A stretch of 63,928 bases of DNA from assembly GCF_028693505.1 (NCBI RefSeq), contig NZ_JAQUVF010000015.1, forward strand, positions 1 to 63,928, given 5' to 3'. Of this stretch, positions 26,608 to 35,595 are shown piece by piece. Positions within the stretch are counted from its first letter, which is position 1. Every line of letters begins with the position of its first letter. The translations under genes were made by a program, and so were the position numbers. The stretch is from Oscillibacter sp. GTDB taxonomy: Bacteria > Bacillota > Clostridia > Oscillospirales > Oscillospiraceae. The notes beneath the pieces were generated by a model that ran no database searches, was not told the DNA's origin, and was given only the letters and a program-made list of their open reading frames with translations.

Positions 26608-29256
26608 TCACACCTTTCCGGCCTTGGCGGCCTTTTCCATGGCGGTGCGCATGGCGCCGCTCCTCGTTTTCTGGTTGTTTTTCGCCAGCGCGGCGGCGAT
26701 CTGCCCCTGCACCCGCTCCACTTCCTCATGGAAACCGGACGCGGAAACGCGCAGCGCGCCGTGGCCCAGAATGATCAGCTGCTCCGGCCCGTCGGAGGTG
26801 GCCACCCGCACCCGGTGGCGGCGATCAATTTCGTAGGTGGCCTTTTCAATGTAGGCGTCCGCCGTCTCCGCCTCTTTCGTGTAGACCACATGGATGTTGT
26901 GGTATTTCTCCACTGACCCCTGCCCGCCCTTGACGCGATAGGCGTCAAACACCAAAATGACGTGGCAGTGCTGATAGCCCTGGTAATTGCACAGCAGGTC
27001 GCACAGCATTTTCCGGGCGGCGTCCAGATTGTCCCGGGCCACCGTCTTGAGCTCGTCCCACGCAAAGAGGATGTTGTATCCGTCCACCAGCAGGTACTCC
27101 TCTCCCGAAAAGGCTTCCCGCACGGCCTGACCCGCTTGCGCATCGTCGGTGCTGGGGCGGCGGGGTTCTCGGGGCGGCTGGAAGGCGGGGGAGCGGACGG
27201 GACCGTAGGTCCGCTCAAAAATGGCCTGCAATTCCCGATCCTGCTCCACCGTTCCGGCGTAGGTCGAGGGACGCCGGGGGCGATATGCTTCCGTCTCCCG
27301 CTCCTGCGGCTTCCCTAGCCGCAGTCCGCTGTCCACATGGGCAAGGGCGGAAACCTGATCCCACTTCACCGTGTACCCGCCGCCGTGGGCGCAGAACACG
27401 GAGTCCGCCGGGTTGTCCGCGTCCCGCTCCGGGTCGTAGCCCGACGCGGCGGCAATGCGCGCCCCCTCCGGGCAGGGACGGTAGCCCGCCGGGGTGCAGA
27501 GAAGCCTTCCCCGGCCCCGGGTATAGGCCGTTACCTCCCGGGCATAGTCCCGCAGCGCCGCCACCGGTGCAGCTCCCGTGAGCACCGTCTCCTCCCCCGC
27601 CGTCTCCGGCGGATTCTGCTGCCCGTTCATGCGCTGGAGATCGCTCATGGCCCGCCCCACCTGCTCGGAGGGCAGCTCCAGCCGGAAATCATACCATGGC
27701 TCCAGCAAAACGCTTTGCGCCTGCATCAGTCCCTGCCGCAGCGCCCGGAAAGCGGCCTGACGGAAATCGCCGCCCTCCGTGTGCTTTTCGTGAGCCCTCC
27801 CCGCCACCAGCGTGACCCGCAGGTCCGTGACCGGCGCGCCGGTCAGCACGCCGGGATGCTCCCAAAGGGCAAGCTGCCCAAGAATCAATCGCTGCCAGTG
27901 GCCCTCCAGCTGGTCCTCCGGACAGGCGGACCCCAGCGTCAGTCCGCTGCCCGGCTCCCCCGGCTCCAGCAGGAGATGGACCTCCGCATAATGGCGTAGC
28001 GGCTCAAAGTGGCCGATGCCCTCCACGGGAGCGGTGATCGTCTCCCGGTAGAGGATCGCCCCCGCGCCAAACGTCGCTTCCATGGAAAAGCGCTCCCGCA
28101 GGATGCGCTGCAAGATCTCCAAGTGCACCTCGCCCATGAGCTGCATGCGGATCTCCCGGTGTACCTCGTTCCAAACCACGTGAAGCTGGGGGTCTTCCTC
28201 TTCCAGCAGCCGCAGCTGGGGCAGCGCGGTGTGGGGGTCCGTCCCCTCCGGCAGCTCCACCCGATAGGCGAGGACCGGCTCCAGCAGCGGGCTGGTCCAG
28301 TCGGACTCAAAGCCCAGCCCCATGCCCGGCACCGTGTGGCTCAGGCCCGTCACCGCGCACACCGTGCCGGCGCTCGCTTCCTCAATGAGACGAAATTTCG
28401 TCCCGGAATACAAGCGCAGCTGGTCCGCCTTTTCCTCCCACGCCGTCTCGCCGTCCGCGCCGCAGGCGGTGAGCATTTCCTTTACCCGCAGCGTGCCCCC
28501 CGTGACCTTCAAGTAGGTGAGCCGGGCGCCCTGCCCGTCCCGGGCGATTTTGAACACCCGGGCGCCAAAGGACTGGGGATAGTCGGGCAGGGGCGCATAG
28601 CGTGCAAGGCCCGCCGCCAGCGCGTCCACCCCCTCCAGCTTCAGCGCGGAGCCAAAATAGCAGGGGAACAGCGCCCGCCGGGAAATCATGCCCCGCACGT
28701 CCCCGTCGGGGAGGACGCCGCGCTCCAAATACCGCTCCAGCACCGCTTCGTCGCACACGGCGGCCTCCTCCGCCAGGGTCTCCGCCGCGCCGAAATCCAC
28801 GCAGCCGCCGGAGAGCCGCCGCTTGAGCTCGGCAAGCACCTTCTCCCGGTCCGCGCCCGCCAAATCCATTTTATTGATAAAGAGGAACACCGGCACCTCG
28901 TACCGTTTCAGCAGCTGCCAGAGCGTCCGGGTGTGGGCCTGCACGCCGTCCGTCCCGCTCACCACCAGCACGGCGCAGTCCAGCACCCGGAGCGTCCGCT
29001 CCGTCTCCGCCGAAAAATCCACATGGCCCGGCGTATCCAGCAGGGTGATCTCCCGCTCTCCCGCGGAAAATACCGCCTGCTTGGAAAAAATCGTAATGCC
29101 CCGCTCCCGCTCCATGGGGTCCGTATCCAAAAAGGCGTCCTGATGGTCCACCCGCCCCAGCTTGCGCAGCGCGCCGCTTTCGTAAAGCAGCGCCTCGGAA
29201 AGCGTGGTCTTTCCCGCGTCCACATGGGCCAGTATGCCAACGACCAGCTTCTTCAT
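26608..29256 (-). CDS. TetM-like translational GTPase fused to a YacP/Rae1-type NYN domain
   Basis: An 882-residue two-part protein. Residues 1 to about 650 form an EF-G-like ribosomal GTPase of the TetM/TetW class: G1 AHVDAGKT (10-17), G2 RGIT (52-55), G3 DTPGH (74-78), G4 NKMD (128-131), then domains II-V with GEVHLEILQRIL. After a Pro/Arg-rich linker, residues 719-858 form a NYN (PIN-like) domain with the YacP/Rae1 pattern: LLVDGYNILFAW, VFDAYRVKGG, EKYHNIHVVYTKEAETADAY, VATSDG. The expected acidic residues are D725, D771, D800 and D822. Free-standing Rae1 of Bacillus subtilis enters the ribosomal A site and cuts mRNA; TetM binds the same region. A coupled ribosome-remodelling and mRNA-cleaving factor is therefore a fair inference. 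It may not confer tetracycline resistance. ATG with GGGAGGGC; divergent from pfkA; followed by lspA. Confidence 0.93.
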   Translation of the reverse strand: MKKLVVGILAHVDAGKTTLSEALLYESGALRKLGRVDHQDAFLDTDPMERERGITIFSKQAVFSAGEREITLLDTPGHVDFSAETERTLRVLDCAVLVVSGTDGVQAHTRTLWQLLKRYEVPVFLFINKMDLAGADREKVLAELKRRLSGGCVDFGAAETLAEEAAVCDEAVLERYLERGVLPDGDVRGMISRRALFPCYFGSALKLEGVDALAAGLARYAPLPDYPQSFGARVFKIARDGQGARLTYLKVTGGTLRVKEMLTACGADGETAWEEKADQLRLYSGTKFRLIEEASAGTVCAVTGLSHTVPGMGLGFESDWTSPLLEPVLAYRVELPEGTDPHTALPQLRLLEEEDPQLHVVWNEVHREIRMQLMGEVHLEILQRILRERFSMEATFGAGAILYRETITAPVEGIGHFEPLRHYAEVHLLLEPGEPGSGLTLGSACPEDQLEGHWQRLILGQLALWEHPGVLTGAPVTDLRVTLVAGRAHEKHTEGGDFRQAAFRALRQGLMQAQSVLLEPWYDFRLELPSEQVGRAMSDLQRMNGQQNPPETAGEETVLTGAAPVAALRDYAREVTAYTRGRGRLLCTPAGYRPCPEGARIAAASGYDPERDADNPADSVFCAHGGGYTVKWDQVSALAHVDSGLRLGKPQERETEAYRPRRPSTYAGTVEQDRELQAIFERTYGPVRSPAFQPPREPRRPSTDDAQAGQAVREAFSGEEYLLVDGYNILFAWDELKTVARDNLDAARKMLCDLLCNYQGYQHCHVILVFDAYRVKGGQGSVEKYHNIHVVYTKEAETADAYIEKATYEIDRRHRVRVATSDGPEQLIILGHGALRVSASGFHEEVERVQGQIAAALAKNNQKTRSGAMRTAMEKAAKAGKV

Positions 29257-29289
29257 GCCAGCCCTCCCGCTTCTTTTTATCGTGGCTCG

Positions 29290-29318
29290 ATCATATCATT
29301 TTTCCCGGCCGTCCGCAA
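29290..29318 (-). promoter_or_regulatory. Promoter of the GTPase-NYN fusion gene
   Basis: On the minus strand TTGCGG (29318-29313), 17-bp spacer, TATGAT (29295-29290), giving a short leader of about 27 nt. No TetM-type leader peptide or attenuator fits in it. Confidence 0.6.
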
Positions 29319-29410
29319 GTCGGGCGGCGGTCTCGTTGTGTTCCTTCACATATTTTTCGTGCTTAGTTAATCGTTTTCTACAAAATTTAATCATTTTCGC
29401 AGAAAGAATC

Positions 29411-29439
29411 TTGACAGCAAAGTTTGAGAATTGTATAGT
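29411..29439 (+). promoter_or_regulatory. Promoter of pfkA
   Basis: TTGACA (29411-29416), 17-bp spacer, TATAGT (29434-29439), about 80 bp before the pfkA start. Confidence 0.85.
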
Positions 29440-29521
29440 CGATGAAAAAGGCTTTTCGGTCGGTGTCTTTTTCGCAGCGGTTGAAAATCGCACCAGAGCA
29501 GCAAGGCAAGGAGGACTCAGC

Positions 29522-30532
29522 ATGGATCATCAGGTAAAACGAATCGGCGTTCTGACCAGCGGCGGCGACGCCCCCGGCATGAACGCGGCTGTCCGCGCCG
29601 TTGTGCGGACGGCGATTGGCAGCGGCATTGAGTGCATCGGCATCCGCCGGGGCTGGAGCGGCCTCATCAACAGCGACTTCTTCCCTATGGACACCGGCAG
29701 CGTCAGCCATATCATTGACAAGGGCGGCACGATTCTCTACACCGCCCGCAGCGAGGAATTCTTAGGCGCTCCCGGCCGTGACAAGGCCTTGGCAACGTGC
29801 AAGCTGCTGGGGCTGGACGGCATCGTGGCCATCGGCGGAGACGGCACCTTCCGGGGCGCTTTGGCGCTGTCTCGTCAGGCGCAAGAAGCCGGGCACCGGC
29901 TGCAGGTGGTGGGTATCCCCGCCACCATCGACAACGACATCGGCTGTTCCAACTATACCATTGGCTTCGATACCGCCTGCAACACCGCCATTGAGTGCGT
30001 CGACAAGCTGCGGGATACCATGCAGTCTCACGAGCGCTGCTCCGTGGTGGAGGTTATGGGCCGCCACGCGGGATATCTTGCCCTGTACGTGGGTATTTCC
30101 GTGGGCGCCACCGCCGTTTTGATCCCCGAGCGGGAGGTGGATTTTGACCGGGACATCGTGGAGAAAATCCGCCGGGCACGTCTCATGGGCACCACCCATT
30201 ACATGGTCGTGGTGGCGGAGGGCGCCGGCAGCGCCGTGGACATCGGCCGCCTGATCCACGACGAGATCGGCATCGACCCCCGGGTCACCGTACTGGGACA
30301 TATCCAGCGGGGCGGCTCCCCCACCGCCCGGGACCGGGAGACCGCCAGCCGCATGGGCTACGAGGCGGTGATGTCGCTGTGCGCCGGCAAGGGCAACCGC
30401 ATCATCGCCACGCAGGAAGGCCGCATGGTGGATTTGGACATGGAGGAAGCGCTCCAAATGACCAAGCCCTTCCAGATGGACCGCTATCAGATTCTGGAGG
30501 CGCTGACCAGCACCGGAAGATTCCCTCTGTAA
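29522..30532 (+). CDS. pfkA: ATP-dependent 6-phosphofructokinase
   Basis: A 336-residue PFK that phosphorylates fructose 6-phosphate to fructose 1,6-bisphosphate, the committed glycolytic step. The first nucleotide-binding loop is SGGDAPGMNAA (13-23), GGDGT (105-109) is the ATP-type rather than the PPi-type motif, and the catalytic ATIDNDI and GHIQRGGSPTARDR segments are present. Slightly longer than the ~320-residue norm. The ATG at 29522 follows AAGGAGGACTC; the longer frame crosses the promoter and is not real. Confidence 0.97.
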   Translation: MDHQVKRIGVLTSGGDAPGMNAAVRAVVRTAIGSGIECIGIRRGWSGLINSDFFPMDTGSVSHIIDKGGTILYTARSEEFLGAPGRDKALATCKLLGLDGIVAIGGDGTFRGALALSRQAQEAGHRLQVVGIPATIDNDIGCSNYTIGFDTACNTAIECVDKLRDTMQSHERCSVVEVMGRHAGYLALYVGISVGATAVLIPEREVDFDRDIVEKIRRARLMGTTHYMVVVAEGAGSAVDIGRLIHDEIGIDPRVTVLGHIQRGGSPTARDRETASRMGYEAVMSLCAGKGNRIIATQEGRMVDLDMEEALQMTKPFQMDRYQILEALTSTGRFPL

Positions 30533-30578
30533 CAAAATAGGAACCATGCCCCCGCTTTGGGCGGGTGTCCGCAGAGTA

Positions 30579-30618
30579 AAAACGATCCGAACCGGGTTCA
30601 CCCGGTTCGGATCGTTTT
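30579..30618. terminator. Bidirectional terminator between pfkA and the convergent gene
   Basis: A perfect 18-bp stem starting AAAACGATCCGAACCGGG with loop TTCA gives T-tracts on both strands. Confidence 0.93.
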
Positions 30619-30677
30619 CTGCCTTATATATTCCGCCGCCCGGAAAACGGGAGGCTACCCTTTCTTTCTCTTCCGCT

Positions 30678-31718
30678 TCAAGGCTTTGCAGACATACGAA
30701 ACGTCTGGGCAACGCCCCATACCACGCTGCCATATCCGATTTCTGCCTCGTTGGGATAATCCTGACGCACCGTATAGGCGGTATCCCCGTACTGGTAGTA
30801 ATAGATCGTCAGGCACCGGCTGTCATTGACCTGCCTGAATACAGGATGATCTGTGCGCTCCAGCGCGGCGTCCGGCTCTGCTGCCTGCACCGCCGCAAAA
30901 AGTGCATCCTCGGAAACACGCCCCAGCCCCGGCCAGACACGGACGCTCAGCGTGGCCAGTTTCTGTTCCTCCATGGTCCAGATGACCTCGTTGTTTTCCG
31001 GGCGGACCGTTTCGCTCCAGCCCTCGCTGGGGATATACAGGGTATAGCCGTTTCCGGTATACAGTCTCCCCGGCAGTTCCCCGCCGGAAAGCGCAATGGT
31101 TCCTTGCTCCGGCAGCGCCGGGAGCGTCCCGGTTTCCAGCGTTTCGGCAATCGCTTTTACCAGCGCGCCAAATCCTTCCACAGCCTCGGCAGGATACTGC
31201 CCCCAGATGGCGCATCCACACTCCCCGTCATACAGCATCCGGGCAAGAGCCTCCGTTCCTGTGGCTTTGTCCGTGAAATACGACCAGTCGCGCTCCTCCA
31301 GACCGGGGCTGGAAAATCCGGGATTTTTCACCAGAAAGAACTCCTGAAAAATCATGGGCGTCCCGCCTTCGGCAATCCAAACCTCAAAGAAAACCTTTGG
31401 ATTGACGGTGGAAACCCACCTGTTGGAATCAGGTTCCTTCTGCCAGCCCTCATTCGGGATGTAGAGTGAAAAACTGCTATTCGCGTTTTCCCGAACGGAG
31501 TCGTGCAGCGGCATGACGGTCTCATACAGCGTGGCGGGCACAGTCTCCTTTTCTCCCTCCAAAAAAACAGTGATCTGGGACGCGGCCTCCCGGCCGGATC
31601 CTGTGGCGGCGTGCGAAGCATCCGCTCCGGCGGCGCCGGGGGCAGGCGGTGTTGGCCCGCAGACAGACATGGCCAGTGAAAGTGCAAAAACGGTCAGCGT
31701 TCTAAAGAATGATACCAT
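30678..31718 (-). CDS. Exported protein with duplicated domain
   Basis: A 346-residue predicted exported protein. The N-terminus (MVSFFRTLTVFALSLAMSVCG) looks like a signal peptide with a Cys at the right place for lipidation, but the lipobox (MSVC) is atypical. The mature protein appears to be a tandem duplication. Residues about 80-190 (SFSLYIPNEGWQKE...) and 220-340 (GYTLYIPSEGWSET...) share the YIP-x-EGW start followed by similar beta-strand spacing. No family recognised. ATG with GGGAGGAATC upstream. It stands alone and converges on pfkA. Confidence 0.82.
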   Translation of the reverse strand: MVSFFRTLTVFALSLAMSVCGPTPPAPGAAGADASHAATGSGREAASQITVFLEGEKETVPATLYETVMPLHDSVRENANSSFSLYIPNEGWQKEPDSNRWVSTVNPKVFFEVWIAEGGTPMIFQEFFLVKNPGFSSPGLEERDWSYFTDKATGTEALARMLYDGECGCAIWGQYPAEAVEGFGALVKAIAETLETGTLPALPEQGTIALSGGELPGRLYTGNGYTLYIPSEGWSETVRPENNEVIWTMEEQKLATLSVRVWPGLGRVSEDALFAAVQAAEPDAALERTDHPVFRQVNDSRCLTIYYYQYGDTAYTVRQDYPNEAEIGYGSVVWGVAQTFRMSAKP

Positions 31719-31852
31719 CAGCAGATTCCTCCCAGCTTTTGTTTTTGGTTTTTCCCATGAAATGGTATCATATTAAATCAAAAATGACAAGGGCGCACCG
31801 GTAAACCATACCGGCTGATGGACGCCGCCATTTGCGCGGTACGCTTCCTACT

Positions 31853-32527
31853 TTAGGGCGTTTGCGGTTCATCGGCGCGCTTCTCCGACTGGCCGTAGGT
31901 TTGAAAGCGGTTCATGGCGGCGTCCATCTGGTCCTTCGTGAGCACGTTGGGCGTCCCCACCGCCATGGCCCGCCACTGAAGCTCCGCCACAAATTCCAGA
32001 TCCCGGGCCAGCCCATAGGCCCCCGGCAGACTCTCCCCCCAGGCAACCAAGCCGTGGTTGCCCAGCAGCACCGCCCGCCCCTCGCCGCAGGCTTCCACCG
32101 CCTCCCGAGCAAGGGCCTCCGTGCCGAAGAGACAGTAGGGCGCGCAGGGCACCTCCGCCGCTCCGGCGGCAGCGATGGCATAGTGGACGGCCCGAAGGGG
32201 CTGTCCCAGCACCGCCAGCGTGGTGCAGTACACGGAATGGGTGTGGACCACCGCCCGGGCCGCCGGGTGTCGGCGGTAAAGCTGGGTATGCAGCGCCCAC
32301 TCGCTGGAGGGCTTTCTCTCCCCCTCCACCACGTGGGCCTCCAGATCCGTCACCACGATGTCCGCCGGGGTTATGGAAAAATAGTCGAGTCCCGACGGCG
32401 TAATGGCCATCAGGCACTCCTGTGGGTCGTAGACGCTCAGGTTTCCGCTGGTGCCGGTGCTCAACCCCGCGGCGCTCATCTGCCGCCCGCACTCCGCCAG
32501 CTGCGCTCGAATCTCCTGCAATTTCAT
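31853..32527 (-). CDS. Class II aldolase/epimerase (L-fuculose-phosphate aldolase type)
   Basis: A 224-residue zinc-dependent enzyme of the AraD/FucA family. The motifs are in order: GLSTGTSGNLSV (phosphate binding), ITPSGLDY, PSSEWALH (catalytic Glu), VVHTHSVYCT (two zinc His) and LLGNHG (third zinc His). Length fits L-fuculose-1-phosphate aldolase better than ribulose-5-phosphate 4-epimerase; an S-methyl-ribulose-phosphate salvage role is also possible. ATG with AAGGAGAACG. The start lies only 24 bp from the trkH terminator, leaving no room for its own promoter there. The sugar substrate is not settled. Confidence 0.88.
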   Translation of the reverse strand: MKLQEIRAQLAECGRQMSAAGLSTGTSGNLSVYDPQECLMAITPSGLDYFSITPADIVVTDLEAHVVEGERKPSSEWALHTQLYRRHPAARAVVHTHSVYCTTLAVLGQPLRAVHYAIAAAGAAEVPCAPYCLFGTEALAREAVEACGEGRAVLLGNHGLVAWGESLPGAYGLARDLEFVAELQWRAMAVGTPNVLTKDQMDAAMNRFQTYGQSEKRADEPQTP

Positions 32528-32550
32528 AGGCGTTCTCCTTTCTTATTTCA

Positions 32551-32579
32551 AAAAAGGCCGCCCGACGGGCGGCCTTTTT
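32551..32579. terminator. Terminator after trkH
   Basis: A 13-bp stem, AAAAAGGCCGCCC with loop GAC, lies 6 bp after the trkH stop and just before the aldolase ribosome site. Some read-through must occur if the aldolase is expressed from the trk promoter. Confidence 0.85.
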
Positions 32580-32584
32580 GCAGT

Positions 32585-34048
32585 TCAGGGAGCGATCTTT
32601 CGGCTGAGCAGCCGCCGCTTCCAGATGGAGGGGGCGAACAGCAGCAGCGTGGGGAAAATTTCCAGACGGCCCACCAGCATGTTGAAGGAAAGCAGGAGCT
32701 TGCTCCAGGGGGAGAATGCCGCAAAGTTCCCCATGGGACCCACCAATTCAAGGCCCGGGCCGATGTTGTTGATGCAGGCGGTCAGCGCCGTAAAGGTGGT
32801 GATCAGGTCAAACTGCTCCAGCGACAGCAGCAGGAAGGAGACCGTAAACACCAGAATGTAAACCGTGAGAAACAGATGGACGCTGCGCAGGTTCCGGTCC
32901 GTCAGGGGCTTGCCCTCAAACCGCACCGTGGACACCGCGTTGGGATGCAGCATCCGCCGCATGTCGCCGTAGGACGCCTTGATCAAAATGACCACCCGCG
33001 CCACCTTGATACCGCCGCCGGTGGACCCGGCGCAGGCGCCGACGAACATCAGCACCACCAAAATTGCCTTGGAAAAGGTGGGCCAGGTGTTGAAATCCAC
33101 CGAGGAATAGCCGGTGGTGGTGATGATGGAGGACACCTGAAAGAAGGCGTGGCGCAAACTGGTGGCGGCGGAGCCGTAAATGTGGACGATGTCCACGGCA
33201 ATGGCAACCACCGCGGCGGTGACGATCAGGAGGTAGCTGCGCAGCTCCTCGGAGTGGAACACGTCCCGGAACCGCCGGATCAGCAGGAAATAGTACAAAT
33301 TGAAATTCACGCCGAAAAGGAGCATGAAGATGCCGATGACAATGTCGAAATAAGGGCTGTTGTAGGCGCCCACGCTGAGGTTGCGGCAGCTGAAGCCGCC
33401 GGTGCCGGCGGAGCCGAAGGCATGGATGCACGAATCAAACAGCGGCATCCCACCCAGAAGCAGCAGCACGATCTCGATGACCGTCATCACAAAATAGATG
33501 CCGTAGAGAATTTTGGCGGTGTCGCTCATGCGGCTGACCAGCTTGCCCACGGAGGGGCCGGGTACCTCCGCCCGCAAAAGGTGCATCCCGTGTCCGTCCG
33601 ACATGGGCAAAATGGCCATCACGAACACCAGCACGCCCATGCCGCCCACCCAGTGGGTGAAGCTGCGCCAGAACAAGCCGCCCCGGCTGAGGGGTTCCAC
33701 CGCCGTGAGGATGCTTGCGCCGGTGGTGGTGAAGCCGGATACCGTTTCAAAAAAAGCGTCCACATAGGACGGGATATCCCCGGAGAGGACGAAGGGCACC
33801 GCGCCGAAGGCGGACACGGCGATCCACGCCAGCGCCACCACCGCAAGGCCGTCCCGGGCGTACAGCGCCGTGCGCTTGGGCTGGCGAAAGCTCAGCGCCA
33901 GACCCGTCAGAACCAGCGCCGCAATGGGAATCAGGAACGGCACCGCCGACTCACCGTACAGCAGCGCCACCACCATGGGCAGCGCCAAAAGCGCCGCCTC
34001 TGTCAGCAGGATTCGGCCGTTGACGTAGCCGATCATTTGATAATTCAA
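32585..34048 (-). CDS. trkH: TrkH-family potassium uptake channel
   Basis: A 487-residue membrane protein with the four pore-loop repeats of the TrkH/KtrB family. Filter-like segments are visible at TVSGFTTTGAS, AFGSAGTGGFS, SSIITTTGYSSVD and ACINNIGPGLE, with GACAGSTGGGIKVAR on the cytoplasmic side. It imports K+ as a dimer gated by the TrkA ring encoded just upstream (16-bp gap). TTG start with GGAGG seven bases upstream; an ATG four codons later is possible. Operon order is trkA-trkH. Confidence 0.95.
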   Translation of the reverse strand: MNYQMIGYVNGRILLTEAALLALPMVVALLYGESAVPFLIPIAALVLTGLALSFRQPKRTALYARDGLAVVALAWIAVSAFGAVPFVLSGDIPSYVDAFFETVSGFTTTGASILTAVEPLSRGGLFWRSFTHWVGGMGVLVFVMAILPMSDGHGMHLLRAEVPGPSVGKLVSRMSDTAKILYGIYFVMTVIEIVLLLLGGMPLFDSCIHAFGSAGTGGFSCRNLSVGAYNSPYFDIVIGIFMLLFGVNFNLYYFLLIRRFRDVFHSEELRSYLLIVTAAVVAIAVDIVHIYGSAATSLRHAFFQVSSIITTTGYSSVDFNTWPTFSKAILVVLMFVGACAGSTGGGIKVARVVILIKASYGDMRRMLHPNAVSTVRFEGKPLTDRNLRSVHLFLTVYILVFTVSFLLLSLEQFDLITTFTALTACINNIGPGLELVGPMGNFAAFSPWSKLLLSFNMLVGRLEIFPTLLLFAPSIWKRRLLSRKIAP

Positions 34049-34064
34049 CTTGATTCCTCCGCCT

Positions 34065-35426
34065 TCACTGCAGGATGTCGTGGATGTCCTGGAGCGTCGT
34101 ATCCGTGGTCACCACAATCACATCGTCGTTTTCATGCAGGACATCGTTGCCGGAGGGGATGACAATCTGGCCGCTTTGCCGGACGATTCCCGCCAGTAGA
34201 ATGCCGCTTCTGAGCGTCAGGTCCTTGAGCGGCACGCCGATAAAGGGCACATCCGCGCTCACGCCGAATTCCAGCGCCTCCACCGCGCCGTCCACCAGAC
34301 GGTGCAGCGTCTTGACCTTTGCGCCGGAGGCGCTTTGCATGGCCCGGACATACTGGACGATCAGCTCGGTGGTCACCGAGGCGGCGGAGACCACGCTGTC
34401 GATCATGTGCTCCGCCGACACCAGATCCACCAGTGGCTTGCGGTTGATCTTCGCCACCACCTTGCAGTCTCCGGACTGCTTGGCGGCGCTCATGGACATC
34501 AGGATATTGGCCTCGTCCAGACCGGTGATCGCCACGAAGGCGTCCGTCTGCTCGATTCCCTCCTCATGCAAAAGCTCGCTGTTGGTTCCGTCTCCCACAA
34601 TGACCAGCGCCCGGGGCAGCATCTCCCCCATCTGGACGCAGCGCTGCTCGTTCTGGTCGATGATCTTCACGGACATGCCCATCTCCAAAAGTTCCGAGGC
34701 AAGGTAGTAGCACATCTTGCTGGCGCCCACGATCATCACGGAGGACGCCCGGCTGCGGAACACGCCCAGATGCCGGAAGAACTGGGAGAGCTGCTCCGGC
34801 GAGGCGGTGAGATAAATCTTGTCCCCGGCGTGCAGCACAAATTCGCCCGTGGGGATGATGGTCTCCCCCTTGCGGGCAACGGCACAGATCAGCACGCGCA
34901 CGCGGATGTTGCGGTATAGGTCCGCCAAAAGCATCCCGTCCAGCGCGGAGTTTTCGCTCAGGCGGTATTCCACCAGCTCCAGCCGGCCCTTGGAAAAGGA
35001 CTCCAGCTTCATGGCCGCCGGGAAGCGCAGCACCCGGGCAACTTCCCGGGCGGTGGCCTTTTCCGGGTTGATGGCCATGGAAAGGCCCAGCTCCTCCCGC
35101 ATGAACCGCAGCTGCGTCTCATACTCGGGGTTGCGGATGCGGGCGATGGTATGTTCAACTCCCAGCTTCTTGGCCACAAGACACGCCAAGATATTGATCT
35201 CGTCGCTGGAAGCGGTGGCGATCAACAGCTCGGCCTTTTCGGCCTCCGCCTCTTTTTGCACCTCATAACTGGCTCCGTTGCCGCAAACACCCATCACATC
35301 ATAGATATTGATGATGTTGTCGATCAGTTGGGAATTCTGGTCGATGACGGTCACACGGTTTTCCACAGAGAGCTGCTGCGTCAGCGCCAGTCCCACCTTT
35401 CCAGCGCCCACGATGATGATTCTCAT
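34065..35426 (-). CDS. trkA: TrkA potassium-uptake regulatory protein
   Basis: A 453-residue peripheral protein with two tandem RCK units, each a Rossmann RCK_N plus RCK_C. The first nucleotide site is IIIVGAGKVG (3-12) with VIDQN at the strand-2 end. The second is VMIVGASKMCYYLA with IIDQNEQR. It binds NAD(H)/ATP and gates the TrkH channel. Full-length double-RCK form, as in classical TrkA. The ATG at 35426 has GAGGAGAGATT upstream. Confidence 0.95.
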   Translation of the reverse strand: MRIIIVGAGKVGLALTQQLSVENRVTVIDQNSQLIDNIINIYDVMGVCGNGASYEVQKEAEAEKAELLIATASSDEINILACLVAKKLGVEHTIARIRNPEYETQLRFMREELGLSMAINPEKATAREVARVLRFPAAMKLESFSKGRLELVEYRLSENSALDGMLLADLYRNIRVRVLICAVARKGETIIPTGEFVLHAGDKIYLTASPEQLSQFFRHLGVFRSRASSVMIVGASKMCYYLASELLEMGMSVKIIDQNEQRCVQMGEMLPRALVIVGDGTNSELLHEEGIEQTDAFVAITGLDEANILMSMSAAKQSGDCKVVAKINRKPLVDLVSAEHMIDSVVSAASVTTELIVQYVRAMQSASGAKVKTLHRLVDGAVEALEFGVSADVPFIGVPLKDLTLRSGILLAGIVRQSGQIVIPSGNDVLHENDDVIVVTTDTTLQDIHDILQ

Positions 35427-35449
35427 AATCTCTCCTCGTTCCAAATCGT

Positions 35450-35490
35450 CTCCCGGCCTGAAAAGGCCGGGAGGTAGTAAGTGAATTATA
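35450..35490 (-). promoter_or_regulatory. trkA -10 box and leader hairpin
   Basis: On the minus strand a TATAAT box (35490-35485) with no good -35 is followed by a 10-bp stem-loop, CTCCCGGCCT with a tetraloop (35473-35450), in the short 5' leader. No c-di-AMP riboswitch is recognisable; the hairpin may stabilise the message or affect initiation. Confidence 0.4.
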
Positions 35491-35595
35491 CTGGATAATT
35501 CCTGAAAAGGGAATACCTTTCACAGGGGTTTGGCGGAAATTTTATATTCTCCGGTCGTCCCTTTTTTTCTTTTTATCCGCGTCTCTATTTTTTTC

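Noticed and set aside
26608-29256. Call as a tetracycline resistance gene
   Set aside because: The GTPase part is TetM-like, but the NYN fusion, short leader and chromosomal housekeeping context argue against assigning drug resistance.
35427-35500. Possible c-di-AMP riboswitch before trkA
   Set aside because: The leader is only about 50 nt and forms one simple hairpin, too small for the ydaO motif.
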